Assembly (NCBI GenBank): GCA_964476595.1
Contig: CAYZCL010000090.1
Coordinates: forward strand, 1-64,000
Direction: 5' to 3'
From: JALSRD01 sp964476595
Lineage (GTDB): Bacteria; Desulfobacterota; Desulfobacteria; Desulfobacterales; JALSRD01
Length of the DNA stretch: 64,000 nucleotides
Below, piece by piece: positions 54,100 to 63,636 of the stretch. A program made the position numbers and the translations under genes. Numbering within the stretch: position 1 is the first letter of the stretch; every line of letters begins with the position of its first letter. The notes beneath the pieces are model-generated. The model searched no databases. It was not told the origin of the DNA and saw only the letters and a program-made list of their open reading frames with translations.

Positions 54100-55551
54100 A
54101 TGCCACGTGTCATACTGATCGTCCTTCTGCTGGGATGCCTGTCATGGCCACACGCGGCGCCGGCGGCCCGACTGAAGATCCTGACCGAAGACAACCCGCC
54201 GCTCAGCTTCGAAAAGGACGGCCGAGCCGAGGGGTTCTCGGTGCAGGTCGTTCGCGAGATCCTCGCGCGCCTGGGCTGCCGCGCCCCCATCCGAATCACG
54301 CCGTGGGCCCGGGGGATGCAGATGCTCGACACGCAGCCCAACGTGGCCCTTTTCTCCACGGCGCGCACGCCCGAGCGCGAATCCCGCTACCAGTGGGTGG
54401 GCCCCCTGTGCATCATGCACTGGGGATTCTTCGTGCGGTCCGACTCGACCCTCAGGATCGAGAGCCTGGACGATGCCCGCAAGGCGAGGGCCATCGCCAC
54501 CTACCACAACGACGCCAAGGAGCGCTACCTCAAGCGCAGGGGGTTCACCAACCTGCAAAGCGCCAACTCGCCCGGCAGCAACCTGAAGAAACTGCTGTCG
54601 GGCCGCGTGGACCTGTGGCTGCACCCCACCATCGGGGTCTCCCTGCTGGCCCGCCGCCTGGGCGTCGATCCCGGCAGGCTGCGCATGGTGCTGCCGGTGG
54701 CCTCCGTCGACCTGTACATCGCCTTCTCCCGCGAAACGCCGCCCGGTGAGGTGCAGCGCTGGCAGAACACCCTGGATGAAATCAAAAGGGACGGCACTTT
54801 CACCGCCATCGCCGCCCGCTGGCTGCCGCCGGAGAATTACCCGCCCGACATCCGGCCGCAAAACACCGCGCTGACCATCTACACGGAAAACCTGCCGCCG
54901 GCCAACTACGTGGAAAACGGGGAACTCAAGGGCTTCGCCGTGGACGTGGTGCGGGGGATCCAGCGGCGCCTGAAACGCACCGACCCCATCCGGACGGTGC
55001 CCTGGGCGCGCGGCTACCACCTGGCCCTGACACGGCCCGATACGGCCCTGTTTTCCACCACCCGCCTGCCCCAGCGCGAAGCCTTGTTCAAGTGGGCCGG
55101 TCCCCTTTACCGCCAGCAGTGGGGATTTTACGCCAGGAAGGGCAGCGGGATCCGCATCGGCTCCCTGGAGGATGCCAAACACATCGACCGCATCGGCACT
55201 TACCGCAACGACGCCAAGGAGCAGTTTCTGCAATCCCTGGGCTTCCGGAACCTGGTCAATAGCAACAACAACATCAACAACGTGAAACACCTCATGAAAG
55301 GCAACATCGACCTGTGGGTGAGTTCCGATTTCAACGTGCCGTACATCGCGCGCCAGGCCGGGGTCGACCCGGACGACATCGTGCGGGTGTACCCCTTTCA
55401 CCAGGTGGAAAACTACATCGCCTTTTCCCGCCGGACGTCCGATGAAGTCGTGGCGGCCTGGCAGCGGGCCCTGGACGACATGAAGAAAGACGGCGACTAC
55501 GACCGCCTGCGCAGGAAGTGGCGGCTGGCGGTGGAAAAGCGAAATCCATGA
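54100..55551 (+). CDS. Periplasmic protein with two tandem solute-binding (SBP_bac_3) domains
   Basis: 483 residues. Signal peptide about 1-23 (VILIVLLLGCLSWPHAAPA). Two similar type II binding-protein domains follow: about 24-245 and 258-480. Corresponding landmarks repeat in both: TPWARGMQML / VPWARGYHLA, ALFSTARTPERE / ALFSTTRLPQRE, ATYHNDAKERYL / GTYRNDAKEQFL, and DLWL / DLWV. It would bind amino-acid-like or small polar ligands, perhaps one per domain. The start uses CAGGAG. Its stop overlaps the following kinase start (ATGA), and no permease gene is near, so it is more likely a sensor accessory than a transporter part. Confidence 0.88.
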   Translation: MPRVILIVLLLGCLSWPHAAPAARLKILTEDNPPLSFEKDGRAEGFSVQVVREILARLGCRAPIRITPWARGMQMLDTQPNVALFSTARTPERESRYQWVGPLCIMHWGFFVRSDSTLRIESLDDARKARAIATYHNDAKERYLKRRGFTNLQSANSPGSNLKKLLSGRVDLWLHPTIGVSLLARRLGVDPGRLRMVLPVASVDLYIAFSRETPPGEVQRWQNTLDEIKRDGTFTAIAARWLPPENYPPDIRPQNTALTIYTENLPPANYVENGELKGFAVDVVRGIQRRLKRTDPIRTVPWARGYHLALTRPDTALFSTTRLPQREALFKWAGPLYRQQWGFYARKGSGIRIGSLEDAKHIDRIGTYRNDAKEQFLQSLGFRNLVNSNNNINNVKHLMKGNIDLWVSSDFNVPYIARQAGVDPDDIVRVYPFHQVENYIAFSRRTSDEVVAAWQRALDDMKKDGDYDRLRRKWRLAVEKRNP

Positions 55552-57809
55552 ACGACGACCCGGCAAAGCGGCGTGCGACCTCCCGGCGGACCGGACAGCG
55601 TTCCATTTCCCGCAACCTGTCCCTAGCGCTGCTGTCCATCCTGATCCTGGTGGAGGGCATCCTGCTGATCTTCGTCTACCAGCGGGAGTCGGCCGTCATG
55701 CTGCACCAGATCGAGGTGCGCGCCGACGACTACATCACCAACCTGGGCCAGGTGCTGGCGGTTCCCATCTGGAATTTCGACGAGGAGCAGATCGAAAAGA
55801 TCGGCACCGGGTTCGCCACCTACGACCTGGTCAACCGGATCACGGTCTACGACGACACCGGCCGGGTGATCTTCCACTCCGCCCGCCGGACGGCCGACGA
55901 AAACGGCCTCCAGCGCTCCGCCGTCGTGATCTACAACGGACAGGCCATCGGCAAGGTGGCGCTCTCGGTATCACTGGCCCCCTACAGGCGGGGACTGCTC
56001 TGGCTGCAGAAAACGCTGGTGATGGTGCTGGCGGGCTCTTTCGCCGTCATCCTGATCGTCACCGGAATCCTGCTGCGCGTGCTGATGCGCAAGCCCCTGG
56101 GCATCCTGGAACAGCGCATGGACCGCATCGCCCGCGGGGATTTCGAGGACACCGCCGACGGCATCGAATACAGGGAACTGGCCGGGATCACCCGGCGCTT
56201 CGGTCAGATGGCCGCCCAGATCCAGGCCCGCGAAAAGGCGCTGCAGCAAATCAACCGCGAACTCCAGGATGAGATTGCCGAAAGAAAGCGGGCCGAAGCC
56301 GCCCTGCGCAGCAGCGAGGAGCGCTACCGGCACTTTTTCGAGGCCGACCTCTCCGGCGCGTATATTTCCAAGCCCGACGGGAATCTGATCGCCTGCAACC
56401 CGGTTTTCGCCAACATTTTCGGTTTTGAGTCGCCCGAGGAGGCCCTCAAGGCCAATCTGTGGGCACGCTACCTTCACCGCGCCGACCGCGACCGCTTCCT
56501 CTCGAGCCTCAGGGTACACCGCCGCCTGGAACAATACGAGTCCACGCTCACCAGTCTCAAGGGGGACCGCATCCACACCGTGGAAAACGCCGTGGGGGTC
56601 TTCGATGACCGGGACGAACTGGTGGAGATCAGGGGATACATCATCGACGTCACCCGTCAGAAAAACCTGGAGCTGCAGCTGCGCCAGGCACTCAAAATGG
56701 AGGCGGTGGGCACCCTGGCAGGCGGCATCGCACATGATTTCAACAATCTGCTGATGGGCATCGAGGGCAACATCTCGCTGATGCTCAGCGAGATCGATTC
56801 CAGCCACCCTTTCTACCGCAGGTTCAAGCAGATTGAAAAAAACGTCCGGAGCGGCGCCCGGCTGACGGCCCAGCTGCTGGGGTACGCCCGCAAGGGCCGC
56901 TACCAGGTCAAGCCGCTGGACCTCAACCAGGTGATCACCGACACCTCGGACACCTTCGGCCGCACGCGCCGGGAAATCGTCATCCACCACGACCTGGCCG
57001 ACGACCTGAAGCCCATCGAAGCCGACCGGGGGCAGATCGAGCAGGCGCTGCTGAACCTGTACGTCAACGCCGCCGACGCCATGCCGGGCGGGGGGAATCT
57101 CTATCTGCGCACGCGGAACATCAGTTCGGCCGAGATCTGCCGGCGCATATACGACGGCAAGCCTGGGGCCTACGTGATGGTCTCGGTGACCGACACCGGC
57201 ATCGGCATGGACAAGAACACCCGCGAGCGCATCTTCGATCCCTTTTTCACCACCAAGGAAATGGGGCGCGGCACCGGCCTGGGCCTGGCGTCGGTCTACG
57301 GCATCGTCAAGGGGCACGGCGGCTACGTCGATGTGGACTCGGAGAAGGGGCGCGGCACCACCTTTACCCTCTATTTTCCGGCCTCCGGCCGAACCATTTC
57401 CGCCGCTACCCCGCGTGCCGAAGAGCGACCGGTGACGGGCAGCGAAACCATCCTGCTGGTGGACGACGAGGCCGTCGTGCTGGAAGTCGCCGAGAACATG
57501 CTGCGCAACCTGGGCTACGGCGTTTACTCCTCCGCCAGCGGCAGGGAGGCCGTGGAGATTCTGCGACGCCACCGGGAAAGTATCGACCTCGTCATCCTGG
57601 ACATGATCATGCCGGACCTGAGCGGCAGCGAAACCTTCGACCTGATCAAATCCGCCAGTCCGTCCGTCAGGGTGCTGCTGTCCAGCGGGTACAGCATCGA
57701 CGGCCAGGCCCGACAAATCATGGAACGCGGTTGCGACGGTTTCATCCAGAAGCCCTACAGCCTGACGCTGCTGTCGCGCAAAATACGATCCGTCCTCGAC
57801 CCGTCCTGA
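55548..57809 (+). CDS. Membrane hybrid histidine kinase (HAMP-PAS-HisKA-HATPase-receiver)
   Basis: 753 residues. Two membrane helices (about 24-44 and 157-179) enclose a periplasmic domain of about 110 residues (DDYITNLGQVLAVPIWNFDE, typical of small extracytoplasmic sensors). HAMP (about 180-235), coiled coil, PAS (about 255-370), H-box GGIAHDFNNLL with His396, HATPase (LLNLYVNAADAMP, DTGIGMDK, GRGTGLGLASVYG), receiver with Asp685 in ILDMIMPDLSG and Lys in FIQKPY. The catalytic half is close to the kinase at 1013. Translational coupling to the tandem binding protein suggests that protein presents ligand to the periplasmic domain. Confidence 0.92.
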   Translation: MNDDPAKRRATSRRTGQRSISRNLSLALLSILILVEGILLIFVYQRESAVMLHQIEVRADDYITNLGQVLAVPIWNFDEEQIEKIGTGFATYDLVNRITVYDDTGRVIFHSARRTADENGLQRSAVVIYNGQAIGKVALSVSLAPYRRGLLWLQKTLVMVLAGSFAVILIVTGILLRVLMRKPLGILEQRMDRIARGDFEDTADGIEYRELAGITRRFGQMAAQIQAREKALQQINRELQDEIAERKRAEAALRSSEERYRHFFEADLSGAYISKPDGNLIACNPVFANIFGFESPEEALKANLWARYLHRADRDRFLSSLRVHRRLEQYESTLTSLKGDRIHTVENAVGVFDDRDELVEIRGYIIDVTRQKNLELQLRQALKMEAVGTLAGGIAHDFNNLLMGIEGNISLMLSEIDSSHPFYRRFKQIEKNVRSGARLTAQLLGYARKGRYQVKPLDLNQVITDTSDTFGRTRREIVIHHDLADDLKPIEADRGQIEQALLNLYVNAADAMPGGGNLYLRTRNISSAEICRRIYDGKPGAYVMVSVTDTGIGMDKNTRERIFDPFFTTKEMGRGTGLGLASVYGIVKGHGGYVDVDSEKGRGTTFTLYFPASGRTISAATPRAEERPVTGSETILLVDDEAVVLEVAENMLRNLGYGVYSSASGREAVEILRRHRESIDLVILDMIMPDLSGSETFDLIKSASPSVRVLLSSGYSIDGQARQIMERGCDGFIQKPYSLTLLSRKIRSVLDPS

Positions 57810-58036
57810 CTTCACCGCCGGTCGGTCCGCATTTTGTCCGTCCGGCTGACATTTTTTTGCAGCCCCTCGCCGTTCCCTGTCACCTCCGTCCCCGTAATCT
57901 TCTGTTTCCAAGACATTTCCGAAAAGACTCCGCCAGGCATGCATCTTGCTTATTGGTGACATCGAACCTGAAGCGATGCCTACCCGCCATCGGGTCGGTG
58001 CCACCCGGCGACAACCCGCATACGGAGAAGAAAGGA

Positions 58037-58264
58037 ATGGCAAGCACAACCACCGATACCGTTTTCATGACCAAGAAATGCCACAACTGCCTGACCAGCA
58101 TGCCCGTAGCCGCCCGTCGATGCCCGGAGTGCAAAAAAAAAGTGGGGGATGTCGACAAGCTCGGCTTCGCCAAGAAACCCGTGCAGTGGGTGGCCTACAT
58201 CACTACCCTGATCTGGTTCCAGGCCTTCTGCTTTTTCGTCTGGTGGGCCTTTCTGAAGGCCTGA
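58037..58264 (+). CDS. Small zinc-ribbon protein with one membrane helix
   Basis: 75 residues. C-x2-C...C-x2-C in KKCHNCLTSMPVAARRCPEC makes a zinc ribbon. A basic linker and one C-terminal membrane helix (VAYITTLIWFQAFCFFVWW) follow. Function unknown; such proteins may sense or scaffold at the membrane. GGAG lies 9 bases before the ATG at 58037; a second ATG (before TKKCHNC) is possible. No neighbour suggests a role. Confidence 0.75.
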   Translation: MASTTTDTVFMTKKCHNCLTSMPVAARRCPECKKKVGDVDKLGFAKKPVQWVAYITTLIWFQAFCFFVWWAFLKA

Positions 58265-58661
58265 GCCTTCCCGGGCCCATCGTCCCCGTCGTCTTTCCGC
58301 GGCCGGCGCAGAGCGCAAGGCGGAGACATGCCCGTTCGCGGGGCGACCGGCCCGTGGGCGAAACGCCGGCCGACGTCCCATCCTGCAGGTCCGCACCCAC
58401 CGGCGCCACCCTCCTCGAAACCCGCCGGGAAACGTGATTTCTGCCGCTTTTCCGAGGACGCCCCGCCCCCCCGCCTCCCAGGACACGGGGCGTAACGGCC
58501 GCCCGGCCCCGCGGTACGCGACGTTCCGCGGCACGCTTGCATCTTGCCATATTCAGCAGATATGATATAGGTCACTTTTATCTCCCACGCCGTCACGGCG
58601 TGATCCGGCTTCGTATCGTCCCTTTCTTAATCCCCTAACCGCAATCCAAGGAGGAGGACTT
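58265..58661. other. Intergenic region before the branched-chain ABC operon
   Basis: 397 bases. The first 270 are GC-rich and show nothing recognisable; open frames on both strands lack ribosome sites. The last part holds the promoter at 58537-58571. Confidence 0.45.
58537..58571 (+). promoter_or_regulatory. Promoter region of the livJ operon
   Basis: Two overlapping options: TTGCAT (58537-58542), 18 bp, TATGAT (58561-58566); or TTGCCA (58544-58549), 16 bp, TATAGG (58566-58571). Leader about 85-90 bases. Confidence 0.5.
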
Positions 58662-59975
58662 ATGAAAGTATTGTTAAAACTCGGCATATTCTGTCTCAGC
58701 GTCGCCCTGGCGGCCACCCTGGTGGTGCTACCGGGCTCCCCGCAGGCCCGTGAAATCAAGATCGGTGTACTCTACCCGCTGACGGGAGGCGCCGCGGCCG
58801 CCGGCAGGGAGCTGAAAGCCGGTGCCGAACTGGCCGCCGAGATCGCCAACAAGGCCATGCCGGACATCGATATGACCATGGCCAAAAACGCCGGTATCAA
58901 GAGCCTGGGCGGCGCCACCATCAAGCTGATCATCAAGGACCACGAGGGCAACCCCACCCTGGGGGCCGACCTGGCCAAGAAGCTCATCCTGGACGACAAG
59001 GTCGACGGCCTCTTGGGCTGCTACTACAGTTCGGTGACCAAGACGGTCAGTGCCGTGGCCGAGCAGTACGGGATTCCCATGATCAACGGCACCTCCACCT
59101 CGCCGGGTCTCACCACGCGGGGTTTCAAGTGGTTCTGGCGCACCACGCCCCACGACAAGTGGTTCACCAAGGACCTGTTCGAGCTGCTCAAGGGCCTGAC
59201 CGAGGGCAAAGTCAAGGGCGTTGCCGCGGTTCCCAAGAAACAGCTGCAGACCATCGCCTCGGCCTGTGAAAAGACCGAGTGGGGCTCCCACGTATCCGAA
59301 TTGATCAAGTCCATGTCCAAGGAGTACGGCTTCAAGCTGCGCAAATCCTTGCTCTACGCCGCCAAGTCGGCGGATCTGTCCAGCGAGGTGCGCTCGCTCA
59401 AGGCGGCCAAGCCGGACGTCATGCTGTTCGCCTCCTACACCTCGGACGCCATCCTGATGGTCAAGACGCTCAAGGCCCAGAAGGCGCATCCCAAAATCAT
59501 CTGGGGCCAGGACGCCGGGTTCGAAAAACCCGAGTTCCGCAACACCCTGGGCAAGACCATCGAGGGCATCCTGACGCGCACCGTGTTCCTGCCCAAGGTG
59601 GTGGAAATCAAGCCGCTGGCCGGCCAGATCAACAAGCTTTACAAGGCCAAGACCGGCAACGACCTGGGCGGCGCCTCGGCGCGGGCCTTCACCGGGCTGC
59701 AGACCTGGGTCTACATCCTGGAAAAAGCCGGATCCACCAAGCCGGCCGACATCCAGAAGGCCGCCAACAGCATCGAGATCCCCGGCAAGGAACTGGTGGT
59801 GCCATGGGCGGGCATCCAGTTCTCCACCACGGGAGACGAAATCGGCCAGAACGTGCTCGGATCAGGCCTTATCGGTCAGTACCAGATGGGCAAGGACGGC
59901 AAGATCGGACTGGAGATCGTCTATCCTTTCGACGTGGCCTCGGCCGACATGATCTTTCCGTTCCCGGGGTTTTAA
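58662..59975 (+). CDS. livJ: ABC transporter substrate-binding protein, branched-chain amino acid type
   Basis: 437 residues, periplasmic type I binding protein. Signal peptide about 1-30 (IFCLSVALAATLVVLPG, SPQA). IKIGVLYPLTGGAAAAGRELKAGAELAAE is the classic Liv start; VDGLLGCYYSSVTKTVSAVAE and PMINGTSTSPGLT line the ligand cleft. It is longer than E. coli LivJ by about 70 residues. Ligand may be a branched amino acid, amide, urea or aromatic acid. Strong ribosome site AAGGAGGAGG. The 135-base gap to livH has no evident feature. Confidence 0.92.
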   Translation: MKVLLKLGIFCLSVALAATLVVLPGSPQAREIKIGVLYPLTGGAAAAGRELKAGAELAAEIANKAMPDIDMTMAKNAGIKSLGGATIKLIIKDHEGNPTLGADLAKKLILDDKVDGLLGCYYSSVTKTVSAVAEQYGIPMINGTSTSPGLTTRGFKWFWRTTPHDKWFTKDLFELLKGLTEGKVKGVAAVPKKQLQTIASACEKTEWGSHVSELIKSMSKEYGFKLRKSLLYAAKSADLSSEVRSLKAAKPDVMLFASYTSDAILMVKTLKAQKAHPKIIWGQDAGFEKPEFRNTLGKTIEGILTRTVFLPKVVEIKPLAGQINKLYKAKTGNDLGGASARAFTGLQTWVYILEKAGSTKPADIQKAANSIEIPGKELVVPWAGIQFSTTGDEIGQNVLGSGLIGQYQMGKDGKIGLEIVYPFDVASADMIFPFPGF

Positions 59976-60110
59976 TACGGCCCGCTTCCGGCCGAACCGC
60001 CTGAAACGAACCACCAACCGGTTCAACCACGGGGGACCCGGAGAGCGGGGAGCGTTGCGCGCCTTCTTCCGTACGCTCCGGGAACCCCGTGGCGAAAAGA
60101 ACACTTCCGC

Positions 60111-61025
60111 ATGGATATCCTGATAAGTTCCATCGTGGCCGGGCTGCTGATCGGCATGATCCTGGCGCTGGTGTCCCTGGGGCTGACGATCATCTTCGGC
60201 GTCATGGACATCGTCAATTTCGCCCACGGCGAATTCCTGATGCTGGGCATGTACACCACGTTGTTCACGGCCCAGGCCACGGGTATCGACCCGCTGCTGA
60301 CCCTGCCGCTTGCGGCCCTGGTGGGATTCGCGCTGGGCGTGGCCTGCTACTACGGCTTCATCCGTTTCCTGCTGCGCGGCCCCATGGTGGCGCAGCTGCT
60401 GGGGACCTTCGGGTTGATGCTGCTGCTGCGCAACCTGGCGCTGCTCCTCTTCGGCTCCGAGGACCGCGCCCTGCACCACGGGCTGCTGGTGGGCAAGAGC
60501 TTCGACATCGGCATGGGGGTCATCATCCCGGCCACCAAGCTGGCCGCGGCCGGCCTGTCCATCGTGACCTTCGCGGCTGTCTGGCTGCTCATGAACCGCA
60601 CGCGCATCGGCAAGGCGCTCACGGCCACGGCCCTGAACGCCCAGGGAGCGCGCTACATGGGCATCCCGACCGGCCGCATGAACGCCCTGGCCTGGGGCAT
60701 CGGCGGGGGCAGCGTCACGCTGGCCGGCGGGCTGCTGGTCAACTTCTGGTCGGTCAACCCCTTCGTCGGCCTGCTGTTCACTATGATCGCCTTCACCATC
60801 GTGGCCCTGGGGGGCTTCGGGTCGGTGCCCGGCGCTTTCTTCGCCGCCCTGGTGGTGGGCCTGATCACCGAGATCCCCGGCTTCTGGGATTTCGTCACCT
60901 ACACCTTCGACATCGGCTGGATGTCCGACGTACCCATGACATCCTTCAAGTACACCTGGGTGTACCTGGCCTATTTCGTCATCATGGTCGTCCGACCGCG
61001 GGGGCTCTTCGGATGGAAGCACTGA
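60111..61025 (+). CDS. livH: Branched-chain-type ABC transporter permease LivH
   Basis: 304 residues, about eight membrane helices. LGLTIIFGVMDIVNFAHGEFLMLG is diagnostic; TRIGKALTATALNAQGARYMGI is the ABC-contacting EAA-like loop, and LGGFGSVPGAFFAALVVGL is conserved. It overlaps livM by 13 bases. No clear ribosome site is present before the ATG, an oddity. Confidence 0.93.
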   Translation: MDILISSIVAGLLIGMILALVSLGLTIIFGVMDIVNFAHGEFLMLGMYTTLFTAQATGIDPLLTLPLAALVGFALGVACYYGFIRFLLRGPMVAQLLGTFGLMLLLRNLALLLFGSEDRALHHGLLVGKSFDIGMGVIIPATKLAAAGLSIVTFAAVWLLMNRTRIGKALTATALNAQGARYMGIPTGRMNALAWGIGGGSVTLAGGLLVNFWSVNPFVGLLFTMIAFTIVALGGFGSVPGAFFAALVVGLITEIPGFWDFVTYTFDIGWMSDVPMTSFKYTWVYLAYFVIMVVRPRGLFGWKH

Positions 61026-62023
61026 AAAACGCCTTCGACTTCTCCGACTTTCCCCGCACCGACCTGGTGGTGGCCGGCGTGCTCGCACTGGTGCTGGCAG
61101 CCTTCCCGTTCCTGTCGCCGTCGTCTTTCGCCATGGCCACCATGATCCAGTTCTTCATGTTCTCGATCTACGGCATGGGCTGGAACACCATCGGCGGCTA
61201 CGGCGGGCAGGTGGACCTGGGCAAGGCCCAGTACGTGGGCATCGGGGCCTACACCACGGCGGTGATGCTGATCCGCTGGGACATTCCCTTCTGGGTGTCC
61301 ATGCCGGCGGGCGTGTGTCTGTCGGTGATGTGGTCCTTCATCATCGGCTATCCCCTCTTCCGGCTCAAGGGGCACTACTTCGCCATCGCCACCATTGCCA
61401 CCTCGCTGGTGCTCAAGGACCTTTTCGAGGTCTGGGACTTCGTAGGGGCCGCGCGGGGGCTGGAAATCTCGCCCATCAAGTACCACCCGCCCGATTTCCT
61501 GCGCCTGATCTTCCGCGAGGACATCTACTACTACTACGTCATCTTCGGGTTTTTCCTGGCGGGCATCGTCTACATCAACTGGTTTCGCAAGTCCCGGCTG
61601 GGTTTCCAGCTACGCTCCATCAAGGACAACGAGGAGGTCGCCCGTTCGCTGGGAATCAACGTGCACTGGGCCAAGATCAAGACCTACGCCATCGCCACGG
61701 CCTTCGTCAGCGTGGCCGGTTCCTTTCACGCCTGCTACATCAAGAACATCGAGCCCGAAGACACCATGAGCCTGGACATCTCCATCCTCATCGCCCTGAT
61801 GGCCATGCTGGGCGGCGCCGGTTCGCTGTGGGGGCCCATCATCGGAGCCGGCATCCTGATCCCGCTCAAGAGCTACCTCAAGGAGTGGCTGGGGGCGCGG
61901 GCCGGGCTGGTGGGCATCGACCTGATCATCTACGCCCTGATCATCATGGTCATTTCGGCCAAGGAACCGCGCGGCATCTGGGGTATCGTGGAGCGCGTGC
62001 GGCGCAGGAAGAGAAGACGATGA
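61013..62023 (+). CDS. livM: Branched-chain-type ABC transporter permease LivM
   Basis: 336 residues, about ten membrane helices. GWNTIGGYGGQVDLGKAQYVGIGAYT, RLKGHYFAIATIATSLVLK and the coupling loop RLGFQLRSIKDNEEVARSLGIN are typical. A basic C-terminus ends in an ATGA overlap with livG. Confidence 0.93.
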   Translation: MEALKNAFDFSDFPRTDLVVAGVLALVLAAFPFLSPSSFAMATMIQFFMFSIYGMGWNTIGGYGGQVDLGKAQYVGIGAYTTAVMLIRWDIPFWVSMPAGVCLSVMWSFIIGYPLFRLKGHYFAIATIATSLVLKDLFEVWDFVGAARGLEISPIKYHPPDFLRLIFREDIYYYYVIFGFFLAGIVYINWFRKSRLGFQLRSIKDNEEVARSLGINVHWAKIKTYAIATAFVSVAGSFHACYIKNIEPEDTMSLDISILIALMAMLGGAGSLWGPIIGAGILIPLKSYLKEWLGARAGLVGIDLIIYALIIMVISAKEPRGIWGIVERVRRRKRRR

Positions 62024-62766
62024 AGATCCTCGAAGTCCAGCACCTAGTCAAGGAATTCGGCGGGCTGCGGGCCAACGACGACATTTCCTTCGCCCTGGAA
62101 AAGGAGGAGCTGACCGGCGTCATCGGCCCCAACGGCGCCGGCAAAACCACCCTGTTCAACTGCATCGCCGGCCTGCACCCGGTCACCGGCGGCCGGATTT
62201 TCTTCGACGGCCGGGACATCACCGATCTCAGGGCCCACGAAGTGGCCCGGCTGGGGCTGGCGCGCACGTTCCAGGTGTACACGGCCGCCGGCGACCTCAA
62301 CGTGGAGGAAAACGTCATGGTGGGTTGCTTTATGCGCACCGCCTCGCGCAGCGAGGCCCGCCGCCGCGCCCGGCGGATTCTCGCCGATCTGAACCTGGAA
62401 GCGCACACCGACGCCCTGGTCAGCGAGCTTCCCGTGGCGGCCCAGAAGCAGGTCACCATGGCCACGGCCCTGGGGACCGCGCCCAAGCTGCTGCTGCTCG
62501 ACGAGGTGGCCGCCGGCCTGAACCCTTCGGAAATCGACCAGATCATGGACACCATCCGCCACCTGCACCACGATCTGGGCATCACCATCGTACTCATCGA
62601 GCACGTCATGGAACTGGTCATGAACGTCTGCCAGCGTCTCATCGTGCTGGACTACGGCAAGAAAATCGCCGACGGCGGTCCCGAGGACATCGCGGGTAAC
62701 CCGCAGGTCATCAAGGCTTATCTGGGAGAACGCTACGTGGCCGAACACGCCGGGGAGCTATCCTGA
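62020..62766 (+). CDS. livG: ABC transporter ATP-binding protein LivG
   Basis: 248 residues. Walker A GPNGAGKTTLFN, Q-loop region LARTFQVY, Walker B LLLLDEVAAGLNPSE, switch His in IEHVMELVM. The signature motif region reads SELPVAAQKQVTMATAL rather than the usual LivG form (LPYGxQRRLEIARAL), so the glycine normally contacting ATP is missing. Whether this half-site is still active is unclear. Confidence 0.92.
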   Translation: MKILEVQHLVKEFGGLRANDDISFALEKEELTGVIGPNGAGKTTLFNCIAGLHPVTGGRIFFDGRDITDLRAHEVARLGLARTFQVYTAAGDLNVEENVMVGCFMRTASRSEARRRARRILADLNLEAHTDALVSELPVAAQKQVTMATALGTAPKLLLLDEVAAGLNPSEIDQIMDTIRHLHHDLGITIVLIEHVMELVMNVCQRLIVLDYGKKIADGGPEDIAGNPQVIKAYLGERYVAEHAGELS

Positions 62767-62769
62767 TCC

Positions 62770-63486
62770 ATGGCAAAGGCACTGCTTGAAATCAAAGACA
62801 TCTGGGTGCGCTACGCCGGCCTGCCGGTCATCCAGGGACTCTCGCTGGCCGTGAACGACGGCGAGACCGTCTGCGTGGTGGGTGCCAACGGCGCCGGCAA
62901 ATCCACCCTGCTGCGGGCCGTGATGGGCAAGCAGTCGCCCTACAGGGGGACCGTACGCTTCGCCGGCCGGGAGATCCACCGCCTGTCCACCGAGGAAATC
63001 GTGCACTTGGGCATCGTCTACGTTCCCGAGGAGAAAATGCTCTTCGGTCCCCTCTCGGTGGAGGAAAACCTGCGCCTGGGCGCTTACATCCTCAAGGACC
63101 CCCAGCGCATCGAGCAGAATCTGGACTTCGTCTACGGCCTCTTTCCGCGTCTCCAGGAGCGCCGCCGCCAGCCGGCTTCCACCCTCTCCGGCGGCGAGCA
63201 GCAGATGGTCGCCATCGGCCGCGGGCTGATGTCCAACCCGCGCATCCTGATGCTGGACGAACCCTCGCTGGGGCTGGCGCCCATCCTGGTGGATGAGGTC
63301 CTCGACACGGTGCGCAAGCTCAAGAAAGAAGGCATGACCATTCTGCTGGTGGAACAGAACGTGCGCGAAGCCCTCGAGCTGGCCGACCGCGGCTACGTGC
63401 TGCAGACCGGGCGCATCATGGCCGAGGGCAGCGGGCGGGAACTGCTGGCCAGCGACATGTTCCGCAAGGCGTTTCTGGGGATGTGA
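62770..63486 (+). CDS. livF: ABC transporter ATP-binding protein LivF
   Basis: 238 residues. Walker A GANGAGKSTLLRA, signature LSGGEQQMVAIGRGL, Walker B ILMLDEPSLGLAP, switch His replaced by Gln in LLVEQNVREAL, as is normal for LivF. Its intact signature contrasts with that of LivG. It starts 3 bases after livG. Last gene of the transporter. Confidence 0.94.
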   Translation: MAKALLEIKDIWVRYAGLPVIQGLSLAVNDGETVCVVGANGAGKSTLLRAVMGKQSPYRGTVRFAGREIHRLSTEEIVHLGIVYVPEEKMLFGPLSVEENLRLGAYILKDPQRIEQNLDFVYGLFPRLQERRRQPASTLSGGEQQMVAIGRGLMSNPRILMLDEPSLGLAPILVDEVLDTVRKLKKEGMTILLVEQNVREALELADRGYVLQTGRIMAEGSGRELLASDMFRKAFLGM

Positions 63487-63508
63487 GGGGGAAGAGGCAG
63501 GGGTAAAG

Positions 63509-63535
63509 GGACAGAGGCACAAAGGCACAGAGTGA
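63509..63535 (+). repeat. Recurring GGCACAAAGGCACAGAG-type repeat
   Basis: The phrase GGCACAAAGGCACAGAG lies in the 150-base gap after livF. Related sequences occur at about 29262-29286, 37411-37434 and 44599-44632. Confidence 0.6.
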
Positions 63536-63636
63536 AAGGAAGGGGTCCATTTTTCCTTTCCGTTTACGAAAGGCCCGAGACAGAATGGCGGAAAGCGCCC
63601 GCGAACTCGGGCCGCCTGATTTGGGGAGAAAACAGA

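Noticed and set aside
58195..58596. Minus-strand 133-residue frame upstream of livJ
   Set aside because: Arg/Pro-rich translation without ribosome site, overlapping the livJ promoter region.
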